A stretch of DNA of 64,000 bases. Source: Lentzea guizhouensis (GTDB lineage: Bacteria; Actinomycetota; Actinomycetes; Mycobacteriales; Pseudonocardiaceae). The DNA lies in contig NZ_CP016793.1 of NCBI RefSeq assembly GCF_001701025.1, positions 8,432,001 to 8,496,000 of the forward strand, read 5' to 3'. The first letter of the stretch is position 1, and the number at the start of each line of letters is the position of its first letter. The translations under genes were made by a program, and so were the position numbers. Positions 53,679 through 63,595 of this stretch are shown here, piece after piece. A model generated the notes under the pieces. That model searched no databases. It saw only the letters and a list, made by a program, of their open reading frames with translations, and was not told the DNA's origin.

Positions 53679-56324
53679 TGGCCGCACTGGACCCGAAGGC
53701 CTACGAGGAGGCCGTCGTCAAGCCGCTGAAGCGGCGGTCCGCCGGTGCGCTGCCCGACGACCTCGTCTCCCGCTACGCCGTCGACCTGTCGATGTCGGAC
53801 GCGGACGTCGTGCGGCGCCTCGCCGAGATCAGGTCGACCTGGAACAAGGGCGCGCTGGCGCAGAACAAGCCCACCTCGGTGAAGAGCGTCTACAAGGCGT
53901 TCCTGCGTGCGGACGAGGCACTGCAGCGCGAGCACGGCGCGGCCCTCGGCCGGATCGACTGGTGGCGGCAGCACGCCGCCTCGCGGAAGGGTTCGCGCAC
54001 CGCCCAGATCGACGAGCTCGCGCAGACGCTGCGGACCGGGTTCGGTGACCTCGGCCTGGTGTCGAAGGGACAGCTGAAGGCGTTGCTGGACGCGGAGTTC
54101 GCGTCGCTGGCGCCCGACGAGGTCGCCCAGGCGCTGGCCGCGGCAACGGTCAGCGAGGTCGACCCGATCGGTCTGCCGCAGAGCAGCGGCCTGCCCGACG
54201 TGCAGTACCGCGAGCTCGAACGGGGCCTGCTCGACGCGGACCTGAGCAGCGTGCCCGAGCTCGTGCACGGGCCGCTGAAGTCGTTCACCGTGCTGCGCGA
54301 CTTCACGAGCGACCCGCCAGCCCGGGGCGGCCTGACCGCCACGGCGGTCGCGGCCGCCGTGGACCGGGAGAACCGCAGGTCGGGCAACCAGGCGGCGCGC
54401 CAGGCGTTGAACATCCTGTCGACGGCCGCGCGCAACCAGGTCGACCTGCGCGAGCTCGCGTTGTTCCACCTGCTGGAGGACGTGCGGTCGCACCACCGCA
54501 ACGGTGTGCCGACCGTGGCGCTGCTCAAGCGCCTCACCGCCAAGGGACTCGCCCGCGACGACGCCCGGCAGGCCGTCTTCAGCGTGCTCAACGAGTCCGC
54601 GCGGGCTCCGGTCACCGGGCTGGCCGCGGTGAAGGCGCTGCTGGAGGAGGGCAGGCTGGTCGCCGCGCAGCAGATGCTCGGCACCATCACCGGCTCCGAG
54701 GACGCCACCGCCGCGCGCGCCCTCGTGGACCAGCAGGTCGCGCAGACGCGCAAGAACCGGACGGACGCGCTCGCGGCGCTGCGCCGCGGTGACGAAGACG
54801 AGGCACGACACCAGCTCCGGCAGGCGGTCGCGCTCGCGTCCGACGACGCGGAGCTGGCCGCCGAGCTCGGCCGCATCCCGCTGCGCCGCCGCTGCAGCTG
54901 ACCCGCACCCGGTCTCGGTGTGCGGTTGTCGTGGCGCGCGCGTGAGCCACGACGACCAGACCCGCTACCGGTGGTGCGGCAGGACGGTCGCACGCCCGGC
55001 GACCCGGCGACGGCGCTGTGGTGCACGAGGGACGGGCTCGGTCGCGCTCGACCGCAAGGCCGCGGCGGGCAGGCTGGTCGGCTACGCGGTGTTCGCCGCC
55101 GGCGACGGGGGTGGCTCGTGGTCGCGGCCCGTCACGGCGACCATCGAGGTGCTGCCGCCGGTGCACGACGTCACGCTGTCGGTCGAGGACGCGGTGGTGA
55201 GCGCGCGCTGGCAGGTGCACCCCGACGCGTCCTCCGTCGAGGTGACGCGCACCGGAGGCGCAGCCGTGCGCTCGAGCGGCAAGACGACGTTCACGGACCG
55301 GTTGGAGGGCAAGGGAGACCACTCCTACACCCTCGTCGCGTGCTACCGGCGCGCGGACGGCGGCGTCGCCAGGGCCGCGGCCGTGCAGGTCCGCGCGTCC
55401 AGCCGGACCGCGGTGGCACCCGTCACCGCGCTGCGGCTGGCTCCGGTCACCGACGGCACGCCGACGGTGGCAGCGACCTGGCGGCAGCCGGAGCCGGACA
55501 CGGAGGTCGTGCTGCGCCGCGCGGACACACCGTGCCCGTGGGAGTTCGGCGCGGTCGTGCCGGTCCCCGACGTGTTGTCCTACGGCACGGAGGTGACCGG
55601 GTCGCTCAGCGACGACGGCGAGTGGCGCACGCTCACCGCGGCCGTGCCGACCGGCCTGTTCTGGTACGTGCCGTTCACCATGAGCCCCAACGGCGCGTTG
55701 CGCGGGCAGGACGCCTCGCTCGGCATCGCGTTGCCCCTGACCGACGTGCGGCACCAGCGGTTCGGCCACGAGCACGTCGTGTCGTGGGTGTGGCCGGAGG
55801 CGGCCGGTGTCGCCGAGGTCCGGTGGACCTGCGGCGAGCAGAAGGGCAAGACCCGGCTCACCCGGCAGCAGTACCAGCTGGCCGGCGGTTTCCGGTTGCG
55901 CTGCGACAAGGGCGAGCTGCGGGTGCGGGTGCGCAGCGTGGTCATGGCCTCGGACGGCGAGTGCGTGTCCGCGGACAGCGAGCTGGTCGTGCCGCCGGCA
56001 CCGCCGCGGCTGCGCTACTCCGTCGAGCTGGCGCGCAGGCCGTTGCTGGGCGGCGGAACCGTGCGCGTGCGGCTGAGCGCCGAGGAGCCGGTGCACCGCT
56101 GCACCGTGCTCGTGGTGGTCGCCGCCGGGGCCGTGATGCCGCGCCGGCCCGACGACGGCGTCGTCGTCCTGCGCAGCCCGCAGGACGTGCGGCCGGAAGC
56201 CGAGATCGAGCTGAGCGCCGAGCTGCCGAAGCTGCGCAAGCCCTACTGGATCAGGTGCTTCCTCGAGGAGGAGGGCGTCGCCCTGCTCGTCGACCCACCG
56301 ACCAAGCAACTGAAGGTGTCCTGA
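53678..56324 (+). CDS. Helical plus fibronectin-III protein of the Hsp70/GTPase locus, frame broken near 54,900-55,060
   Basis: Translation starts at an ATG that overlaps the Hsp70 stop. The first ~400 residues (53678-54901) are helical, rich in RRS/RAL repeats, with a TPR-like C-terminal piece (ALAALRRGDEDEARHQLRQAVAL). The frame then stops, while a beta-rich C-terminal part in another frame (about 55030-56324) contains fibronectin-III-like repeats (LVGYAVFAAGDGG, PPVHDVTLSVEDAVVSARW, HEHVVSWVWPEAAGVAEVRW). In between, family-like pieces (TRYR, VVRQDGRTPGDP, GDGAVVHEG) alternate between three frames, so several bases appear lost and the natural gene is probably one of about 880 codons. Function unknown; a scaffold or substrate adaptor for the chaperone is plausible. 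It overlaps the GTPase gene by one base. Confidence 0.75.
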
Positions 56325-57523
56325 TGGCCAAGGCCTCCTGTCCCTACTGCTACCACCGGATCGACCTGGCAAAGCTGCGGTTCCAGTGCACCGGCCGCGC
56401 GACTCCCGGCCGTGACCGGTGCCGCCGCGAGGTGGACGCCGACCGGCAGCGGCTCACCGGCTTCTCCGGCGCGACCTACCCGACGTTCACGGCACCGGAG
56501 ACGCGCAACCCGCTGCCGCAGCGGCTCGCGCCCTGCCCCGCGTGCGGCGGGTCGTCCGGCATCCGTGCCTGCCAGGTGTGCCACACGCCGTTGCCGGCGA
56601 ACTTCGCCGACAGCCGCAGCCCGCTGATCGCCATGGTGGGCGGGAAGAACGCGGGCAAGACCGTGTTCACGACGGTGCTCGTGCACGAGCTGCGGCACAA
56701 CATCCGGCGCCGGTTCGCCGCCGACATCTCGTTCGCGGGCGACCGCCAGGGCGGTGACGTGTCGATCACGGGCTGGCTGGAGAGCTACGAGAACATGCTG
56801 TTCGGCGAGAACAGGCTCCTGGCCCAGACCACGGCGGCGGTGGACGGCGTCAAGGTGCCGCTCGTCCTGCAGTGGCGGCAGGCCCGGCGCGTCCTCGGCC
56901 GGGAGGTGCACCAGACCAGCACGCTGTCGTTCTACGACGCGGCCGGCGAGGACATGACCTCGCAGGAGTTCGTCAACGCGCAGGCGTACCTCGCCGCGGC
57001 GGACGGGCTGATCGTGCTGCTGGACCCGTTCCAGCTCAAGGGCGCCCGCGACCGCATCTCGATCCCGCGCATCGCGCAGCGCGACACCGAACCGCCGTAC
57101 AACGTGCTCAGCCGCATCACCGAGCTGCTGCGCACCAGCCACGGCATCAGCGTCCGACGCAAGATCAAGATCCCGGTCGCCGTGGTGTTCTCCAAGATCG
57201 ACGCGTTCTTCCAGGTGCTGGGCGAGGGGCATCCGCTGCTGACCCGGCCCGCCACCGGGCCGTTCTACGACGAGAGCAACGGCGACGACACCAACGAGCA
57301 CATGCGCGCGCTGCTCACCGAATACGACTCCGACGACGTCGACGCCCACCTGAGGGCGCACTACAAGACGTTCCGGTACTTCGCGGTGTCGTCGCTCGGT
57401 GCCGAGCCGGACTACGAGCAGTCCCGGGTCAGCGCGGGCGGGGTACGTCCGTTCCGGGTGGACGAGCCGCTCCTGTGGTTGCTCTCCCTCGACAAGATCA
57501 TCGAGAGCAGGAAGACGGCATGA
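56324..57523 (+). CDS. TRAFAC-clade GTPase with N-terminal zinc ribbons (DO-GTPase2-like)
   Basis: A 399-residue soluble GTPase. Two zinc-ribbon pairs open the protein (CPYC at 6-9, later CPAC at 71-74 and CQVC at 83-86). The P-loop is GGKNAGKT (106-113), switch II DAAGED starts at Asp205 and the base-specificity motif is SKID (290-293). The long insert between P-loop and DxxG and the terminal FRVDEPLLWLLSLDK helix are typical of the bacterial double-GTPase families tied to GAP1 proteins. It should act as a GTP-driven switch. ATG 56324 overlaps the stop of the gene in front; its own stop overlaps the GAP1 start. Confidence 0.88.
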   Translation: MAKASCPYCYHRIDLAKLRFQCTGRATPGRDRCRREVDADRQRLTGFSGATYPTFTAPETRNPLPQRLAPCPACGGSSGIRACQVCHTPLPANFADSRSPLIAMVGGKNAGKTVFTTVLVHELRHNIRRRFAADISFAGDRQGGDVSITGWLESYENMLFGENRLLAQTTAAVDGVKVPLVLQWRQARRVLGREVHQTSTLSFYDAAGEDMTSQEFVNAQAYLAAADGLIVLLDPFQLKGARDRISIPRIAQRDTEPPYNVLSRITELLRTSHGISVRRKIKIPVAVVFSKIDAFFQVLGEGHPLLTRPATGPFYDESNGDDTNEHMRALLTEYDSDDVDAHLRAHYKTFRYFAVSSLGAEPDYEQSRVSAGGVRPFRVDEPLLWLLSLDKIIESRKTA

Positions 57524-59640
57524 GCACCGGGTTCTCCTCGCTCTACTACACCGACTGCCTGCCGGGCCAGGGCCTGCGCGGCGGCGGGGGTTTCCAGTTC
57601 CAGGCCGTGTCGGCCGGTGTCGGGCACGACGAGATGGCGCTCGTGCAGCGGTCCTCCCTGTACGAGGCACCGTCGGCGTGGATGCGGGAACGCCGTCCCG
57701 TCGAGGAGTACCCGCCGTCGCTGACCCACGTCGCGGACGGGGTCTTCGCGACGGCACGCGGCATCTACCTCGGTGCCGAGGCGAGCGGAGCGCGCGAGGG
57801 CAACCAGTTCACCCACGCGGTGACGACCGCCGACCCGGACGCCTACGGCGAGGTCCGGCCGGCACAGCTGTGGGACGCGCCGTGGTGGGTGGAGACGCCG
57901 GCGCCGACCACACAGTGCGAACCGGTGCCCGCGGCGCCCGAACACGGTCCGTGGGGCCGCGACGCGGTGCGCGAGTGGGTGCTCGGCAAGCCGGACGGGC
58001 AGGAGTGGCTCACCGCGCTGCTCTCCGCGCTGGACCGGGTCGGCGGGCCCGGCGGGAAGCGGATCGTGTTCGTCGCCGAGGACGCGGCCGACGTCCTGGG
58101 CTGGCTCACCGCGGGCACGCTGCTGCTGCCTCAGAACCGCGCGCTGCGGATCAGCTTCCGGGTGTTCGCCACGAGCCCGCAGTACAGCAGGCACGACGTG
58201 ATCGCGTTGCACCCCGACTGGGCGGGGTCGTACGCGGAGGTGCGGCGTGACGACGAGTTCGTGGTGCTCAACCTGGTGAGCGGCGAGCGTTCGGAGGTCG
58301 CCCCGACCGAGGCTGCGGCGCACTGGGTGCCACGGTTCCTGCGGCACGACCCGTATGACGTCGTTGACGCCGTGGAGTGGGCGGACGGGAGCGCGCGGAC
58401 GCGGGGGGAACCCGAGGACGTGGGTGACCGCGTGGCCGGCTGCGTCGTGACGCTCGGAGAGGAGGCCGACGGCCCCGCCGCGGGTGCGGCCCTCGCGACA
58501 TGGCTCGCGGCCGCACCGGTCGAGTCCGTCGAGGACTACCGGACGGAGCTCGTCGCGGCCGCGCTGGCCGGCGAGCGACGTGGAGTCGCTGGGTGCTCGA
58601 CGGCGCGGTGCGGCGTCACGGCGTTCCGCTCGGCCTCGCGGCCACCGTGCGGCACAAGCTGCTCGTCGCCGAGGTGAACGCCGCTGGCCGGCGGACCGCC
58701 GCCGTCGCTCCGCAGTGGACCGTCGACCCGACGGCGGGCGATGGCCACCGTGGTGGAACGGGCGCGGACGAGGTGCGGCCCGAGCTTGGACGCGGCGCTG
58801 GCGGCCGCGGCCGTGGCGCACGGGGACACCCGCGTGCGCACGGCGGTCATCACCCGCGTGCTCGGGCTGACCCGCCGCGACGACGTCGCGTGGCGAGCGT
58901 TGTTCGGGACGGCCACGCCGACGACCGCCGAGGTGCTGAAGGTCCTCACGACCTACGAGCGGACCTCGAAGGACGTCGCCGAGGCGGTGTTCGGTGCGCT
59001 GAAGACCCTCGGGCGCGCCGAGCTCGACGTGCTGGCGATGCTCGCGGACCGGCGGCACCTGCCGACCACGGCCGGGTGGCGCCGGGTCGTCGAGGACGAC
59101 CTCAGGCTCCGCGGATGGCTGGACCGCCCGTCGGCGCGCACGGCGAGCGAGCTCGAGAAGGTCCACGACACCGCGGTGACCGCCCGCGCGCACCAGATCG
59201 TGCACGTCCTGCTGGAGAAGGCCGGGACGGAGACCGCCGCCGCTGCCGTCCGCCACGCCGGTTCCGCGGTGCTCGCCGTCCTGTGCCGGGAACTGCCGCG
59301 CCGCTGGGCGCAGTCGGATGCCACCGCCGCGCGCGCCGTCGGGCTCGCTTACCTGGCGGCGTCGTCGGATCACTGTGCGGAGGCCCTGACCGACGAGGTG
59401 GAGAACCGGCTGGGCCGGTTCGCGGTCACGGCGAAGGAGGAGCGGATCGCCGAGATCGCCCAGATGCCGGGCCTGCTGAGCCGCCGGGAGGCGGCGGACT
59501 GGCTCCGGTTCGTCGCCGGGATGCGGCAGCACCACGCGGAGTCCCGCAAGCGGAGCGCGAAGCCGGTACCGCGCAGCCCGGCCAAGAAGCCCCCGCCCAG
59601 GGCCGGACTGTGGCCGTTCAGCCGCAAGGGAGGTGACTGA
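57520..59640 (+). CDS. GTPase-associated protein 1 (GAP1)-like protein, interrupted by two frameshifts
   Basis: Starts at the ATG of ATGA shared with the GTPase stop. The N-terminal part (FSSLYYTDCLPGQGLRGGGG, FQFQAVSAGVG, ALVQRSSLYEAPSAWMRER) is the GAP1-N2 pattern; the middle (about residues 140-330, DAADVLGWLTAGTLLLPQNR, RISFRVFATSPQYSRHDV) is the GAP1-M type, and the helical C terminus (58741-59640, LSRREAADWLRF) the GAP1-C type. After residue ~350 the frame slips near 58575 (WVLDGAVRRHGVPLGLAA lies in a second frame) and again near 58740 into a third frame that continues to 59640. The restored protein has about 707 residues. GAP1 proteins always travel with TRAFAC GTPases, as here on both sides. 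Confidence 0.82.
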
Positions 59641-59644
59641 AACC

Positions 59645-61246
59645 GTGCACTACCTCGTTTTCATCGTCGCGGCCATGATCGGGCTCGCCCTCGCCCTGTG
59701 GGTCGCGCTCTGGCTGTTCATGTTCCTCTTGCTGCCGGTGCTGTACGTCTTGATGCCCGTGGCGCTGGTGGCCGGAGCCGTGGTCGGGTTCGTCCGCTAC
59801 GGCACGACACTGCTGGGCCTGGGCTCGGCCGCGCCGCGGCTCGTCACGCCGGACGACGTGGTGGCCGGCCGGTCCCTGCCCGCGGTGAAGGGCCCCTTCA
59901 GCAGGGACCGCGCCTGGCCCGTCTACCCCGCGGCGCAGGGGTGGGTTGACCTCGTCGCGGCGTCCCGGTCGGTCGGTCTGGTGGTGAAACGGGTCTGGGC
60001 CGAGGTCGTCCGGCGCACGAAGGCGTACGGCTACTGGTGGGCGTGGGTTCTCGTCATCGCGACGGTGTTCCCCGTGGTGGCGGCCTTCACCGCTGGTGCC
60101 GCCGCCGTGGTGGCGTCGCTGGCCGCGCTGAGCACCGTCGTGCTGGTCGCCACCGACCTGGTCTGGGGTCTGGTGTCCGCGCTCCTGCGCGGACTGGACT
60201 CCCTGGTGCGCAGACTGCGCAGGGCGACGGGGAGCTGCCCCGTCTGCTACCACGTGACCGCGTTGCCGGCGTTCCCGTGCGGCGGGTGCGGCGAGGTCCA
60301 CCGGGACCTGCGTCCTGGCCGGCTGGGCGGCGTGTGGAGGCGGTGCGGATGCGGCGCCTCCCTGCCCACCACGGTGCTGCGGGCCGCACACCGGATCGAG
60401 CCGCGCTGTCCGCGGTGCGCCGAGCCGTTGCGCACGGGCGGCGCGGTCATCACGGACATCCGGCTGCCCGTGTTCGGCCCGGTGTCGGCGGGCAAGACGC
60501 GGCTGGTCTACGCGGGCCTGGTCGCGTTGCGCGACGAACTGGCCTCGGCGGGCGGCGAGCTGTCGTTCGTCGACAACGACAGCAGCGCGGTGTTCGCCGA
60601 CGCCAACGCGGTGATCACCTCGGGTCAGGACACGGTGAAGACCCCGGCGGCCACGCTGCCGCACGCGCTGACCGCGCGGCTCACGAGAGGCCGCAAGCGC
60701 GCGTTGCTGCACCTGTTCGACGCGGCCGGAGAGTTCTACACCGACAGGGAGGACAACAGCGACCTGGAGTTCCTCGACCACGCCCCGGGGCTGGTGTTCG
60801 TGGTCGACCCGTTCTCGGTTCCGTGGGTGCGCGACCAGCTCGGGTCGCACGGCGCGGAGCAGGTGGCGCGAGCGCGACCGGCGAACGCCCACCCCGACGC
60901 GGTGTACCAGGTGACGGCGAGGCGGTTGCGCGACTACGGCGTCGAGACCCGTCGCCGCAACCTCGCGATGACCGTGGTGAAGGCCGACCTGCTCGCCGGT
61001 CTCGCGCCCGGTGACGGACTGCGGCGCGGGGCGGTCAGGGACTGGCTCTGCGAGGCGGGGCTGGACAACCTCGTGCTGTCGGCCGAACGCGACTTCGGCG
61101 AGGTGCGCTACTTCGTGGCCGCGTCGGTGCCGGGACACGCCTCGGGTGAGGACATGCGGCCGTCGGCTCCGTTCCGGTGGCTCATCGGCAAGAGCGGTGC
61201 GAGCGACCTGCTGCCCACCGGTCGCACTCAGGAGGAGAAGGTATGA
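59645..61246 (+). CDS. Membrane-anchored TRAFAC GTPase with zinc ribbons
   Basis: About 533 residues from GTG 59645, which has AAGGGAGG nine bases ahead; an in-frame GTG at 59633 also exists. Two hydrophobic hairpins (about 1-55 and 128-178) insert it in the membrane. Zinc ribbons follow (CPVCYH, CGGCG, RCGCG, CPRCAEP; about 196-262). The GTPase domain has P-loop GPVSAGKT (278-285), DAAGE at 359 and a VVKAD G4 motif (Lys446, Asp448). A membrane counterpart of the soluble GTPase at 56324, so the locus encodes a two-GTPase pair. It overlaps the next gene by 4 bases. Confidence 0.85.
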   Translation: MHYLVFIVAAMIGLALALWVALWLFMFLLLPVLYVLMPVALVAGAVVGFVRYGTTLLGLGSAAPRLVTPDDVVAGRSLPAVKGPFSRDRAWPVYPAAQGWVDLVAASRSVGLVVKRVWAEVVRRTKAYGYWWAWVLVIATVFPVVAAFTAGAAAVVASLAALSTVVLVATDLVWGLVSALLRGLDSLVRRLRRATGSCPVCYHVTALPAFPCGGCGEVHRDLRPGRLGGVWRRCGCGASLPTTVLRAAHRIEPRCPRCAEPLRTGGAVITDIRLPVFGPVSAGKTRLVYAGLVALRDELASAGGELSFVDNDSSAVFADANAVITSGQDTVKTPAATLPHALTARLTRGRKRALLHLFDAAGEFYTDREDNSDLEFLDHAPGLVFVVDPFSVPWVRDQLGSHGAEQVARARPANAHPDAVYQVTARRLRDYGVETRRRNLAMTVVKADLLAGLAPGDGLRRGAVRDWLCEAGLDNLVLSAERDFGEVRYFVAASVPGHASGEDMRPSAPFRWLIGKSGASDLLPTGRTQEEKV

Positions 61247-61413
61247 AGTACGACCCGCCACTCGCCTACCGCGTGCACCGGATCACGCTGGTGGGGCTCT
61301 TCGCCTTGGTGGCACTGGTCTTCTGCCTCGGCGTGGCGGTGGCCGCCGAGCCCTTCTGGCACTCGATCACCGACCTGGCCGTGTCCCTGCGCGACCGGTG
61401 GCGGTCGTGGTGA
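61243..61413 (+). CDS. 56-residue single-pass membrane protein
   Basis: Sequence begins MKYDPPLAYRVHRITLVGLF and contains one strong transmembrane helix (about 15-36), then an Arg/Trp-rich tail ending DRWRSW. GGAGGAG lies just before the ATG, which overlaps the stop of the GTPase gene (ATGA); its own TGA overlaps the GTG of the second Hsp70. So small and so tightly packed, it is probably a membrane subunit or anchor for the GTPase or the Hsp70. No known family. Confidence 0.8.
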   Translation: MKYDPPLAYRVHRITLVGLFALVALVFCLGVAVAAEPFWHSITDLAVSLRDRWRSW

Positions 61414-62792
61414 TCCTGGGAATCGACCTCGGCACGACCTACACCGTGACCGCGGACATCAGTGCCGGCGGGCGTCCGGTCGCGCTGCCCAACTCGCTCG
61501 GCGAGTCCACGACGCCGTCCGTCGTGCACTTCGAGTCGGCGAACCGGGTGCTGGTCGGCAGCGCGGCCCGCAACGCGGCCACCGTGGAACCGGACAACAC
61601 GGTGTCGTTGATCAAGCGCCGCATGGGCGACGAGCTCGACCTGTACTTCCACGGCGTGCGGCACACACCGGAGTCGATCTCGGCGCTGGTCCTGCGCGGA
61701 GCCGTCGGCGACACCGCCGGAGTGCGGGCCGTGATCACCGTGCCGGCCTACTTCGGCATCAGGGAACGCGAGGCCACGTTCCAGGCGGCCGCGCTGGCCG
61801 GCATCGAGGTGCTGGAGCTGCTGAGCGAACCCGTCGCCGCCGCCCTGCACTACAGCACGGCGGTGCCGGACGCCGCGAGCACGACACTGGTCTACGACCT
61901 CGGTGGCGGAACGTTCGACACCACGGTCCTGCGCGCGGGAGACCACGGCGTCGAGGTCGTGGCCACCGACGGTGACAGCCACCTGGGCGGGGCGGACTGG
62001 GACGAACGGGTCAGGGAGTTCTTGCTGGAGAGCTTCGCGCAGGCCGTGCCCGACGTGGACCCCTACGAGGACGAGGTGTTCCTCAGCGAGCTGACCGCTC
62101 TGGCGGAGAAGGCGAAACGCGATCTCAGCCGGGTCTCGTCGCGCTCCGTCGTGCTGCGCTGCGGCGGCGCGTCGACCTCGGTGGAGCTCGACCGGGCCGC
62201 GATCGCGGACATGGGCGCCGACCTGGTGGACATCGAGCGGCTGGTCGAGCGACTTCGCCGTCGCCTCGCGCGATCCGCCCACCAGCTGGCGGGTACCGGC
62301 GCGCTGCGCAAGGCGGGCGGCCGGCTGGCGGTGATCGCGGACCAGCCGACGCGGTCGGTCGTGCCGCGCAGCTTCGGCGTGCTGGTGGAGGACAGCCACG
62401 ACCCGTCGGGGCAGGGCCGGGTCGTCGTGCACACCGTGCACCAGAACGACCCGTTGCCCGCGACGGCCACCAGCCGGTTCTGCACGATCGTCAACCGCCA
62501 GGACCGGGTGCGCGTGCAGGTCTACGAGCAGGCCGGTGACGTGCCGTCGGCCGACGTCGCGCACAACCGGCGCGTCCTCGACGGTGAGCTGAGCGGCCTG
62601 CCGCCACTGCCCGCCGGCTCGCCCGTGGAGGTCACGCTCAGCGTCAGCACCGATGGCCTGCTCTCGGTGACGGCACGTGTGCCGCGCAGCCGCAGGAAAC
62701 TCGAGCTCCAGTCCTATGTTGACGGTGTGGTGGACGGCAGCGCGCACGCGGAGCTGGCCGCCACGCTCGCCGCGGTGGAGGTGAGCCAGTGA
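61410..62792 (+). CDS. Second Hsp70 family protein, shortened, lacking the adenosine motif
   Basis: A 460-residue Hsp70 paralogue. Phosphate 1 (GIDLGTTYTVTADI), connect 1 (SEPVAAALHYST) and phosphate 2 (VYDLGGGTFDTTVLRAG) are intact. Where Hsp70 number one has VGGSTKMPAVAARL and about 70 further residues, this protein goes directly from AIADMGADLVDIERLVERLR to LAGTGALRKAGGRLAV, so the adenosine-binding motif is missing. The beta domain (about 330-445) is present. Either it is a pseudo-chaperone with altered nucleotide handling, or a ~200-bp in-frame piece was lost from the sequence. Starts at the GTG of GTGA shared with the gene in front. Confidence 0.85.
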   Translation: MILGIDLGTTYTVTADISAGGRPVALPNSLGESTTPSVVHFESANRVLVGSAARNAATVEPDNTVSLIKRRMGDELDLYFHGVRHTPESISALVLRGAVGDTAGVRAVITVPAYFGIREREATFQAAALAGIEVLELLSEPVAAALHYSTAVPDAASTTLVYDLGGGTFDTTVLRAGDHGVEVVATDGDSHLGGADWDERVREFLLESFAQAVPDVDPYEDEVFLSELTALAEKAKRDLSRVSSRSVVLRCGGASTSVELDRAAIADMGADLVDIERLVERLRRRLARSAHQLAGTGALRKAGGRLAVIADQPTRSVVPRSFGVLVEDSHDPSGQGRVVVHTVHQNDPLPATATSRFCTIVNRQDRVRVQVYEQAGDVPSADVAHNRRVLDGELSGLPPLPAGSPVEVTLSVSTDGLLSVTARVPRSRRKLELQSYVDGVVDGSAHAELAATLAAVEVSQ

Positions 62793-63413
62793 GCACCTGG
62801 GTCCGCAAGAACTTCGACGGCATCGGTGTGACCCAGTCACCGCCCGGCCCGCACCTGGCGGCGTTGCAGTCCCGCTACGGCGGCACCGTGCTGCTGTGCA
62901 TCGACGTCAGCGGGTCGATGAGCGGGAAGCGGCTGCGCCAGGCCGTCGACGGCGGGGTGGCGTTCCTCGACGAGGCCGCGAACGCGCACTACCGCTGCGG
63001 TCTGGTCCTGTGGAGCGACCGGGTCGACCGGTACCTCGGCCCCGACCAGCCGCACGCCCGCGTGGTCCGCGGCCTGCGCGGCGCCTCGATCCACGGGGAC
63101 GAACCTGATCCCCGCACTGCGCAAGTGCAAGGACGTGTACGGCTCCATGACCGGTGACCGGGTGGTGTGCATCTTCAGCGACGGCGAGATCCCCCGCGTC
63201 GGCGAGGCCGAACGCATCGCCCGTGAGCTGTGCGCGATGGGCGTGCGCATCGTCGTGCGCGGCCTGGGCCGGGGAGCGGCGCACACCCTGGCGCGGCTGA
63301 CCTGCCCCGGCAGCGACGACGACCGGCAGGTGATCGTCGACGAGGCGAGCATCCGCGCCGGCATCGAGTCGATGGCGCGAGGCCTGACCTCCAGAGCGAA
63401 CGGAAGTGGCTGA
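62789..63413 (+). CDS. von Willebrand factor A domain protein, split by a frameshift near 63,095
   Basis: GTG 62789 overlaps the Hsp70 stop. The first part (122 residues) has a complete MIDAS opening, LLCIDVSGSMSGKRLRQAV, which binds a metal ion and a protein ligand. The frame slips at GGGG near 63095: GTNLIPALRKCKDVYGSM, VVCIFSDGEIPRVGEAERIA and the rest up to 63413 lie in another frame. Restoring two bases gives a normal vWA domain of about 208 residues. Such domains in these loci bind other locus proteins through the metal site, often as assembly or substrate-recognition partners. Confidence 0.85.
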
Positions 63414-63415
63414 TC

Positions 63416-63592
63416 GTGTTCCCTCCCCCACCACCTCCGCCCAGGCGCACGACGGTGTGGACCTGCCCCGTGGACGGCTGCGGTTACCAGGAGCTCGGGC
63501 CGGACGAGCGCCCGCTGGGCGACGGTGTGTGCGAGAAGACCTCGGCGCACCGCGACCAGCGGCTGGTGCGCAGACGCGGACCCGGCGGGTGA
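63416..63592 (+). CDS. 58-residue mini zinc-ribbon protein
   Basis: Starts at GTG 63416, two bases after the vWA stop. A run of prolines (FPPPPPPPRR) leads to TCPVDGCGYQELG and a later VCEKTSAHRDQRL, a Cys/Cys/Cys/His set that probably binds one zinc. It has no membrane segment. It may bind a partner in the complex; no family name can be given. The next gene starts 4 bp downstream. Confidence 0.7.
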   Translation: MFPPPPPPPRRTTVWTCPVDGCGYQELGPDERPLGDGVCEKTSAHRDQRLVRRRGPGG

Positions 63593-63595
63593 ACC

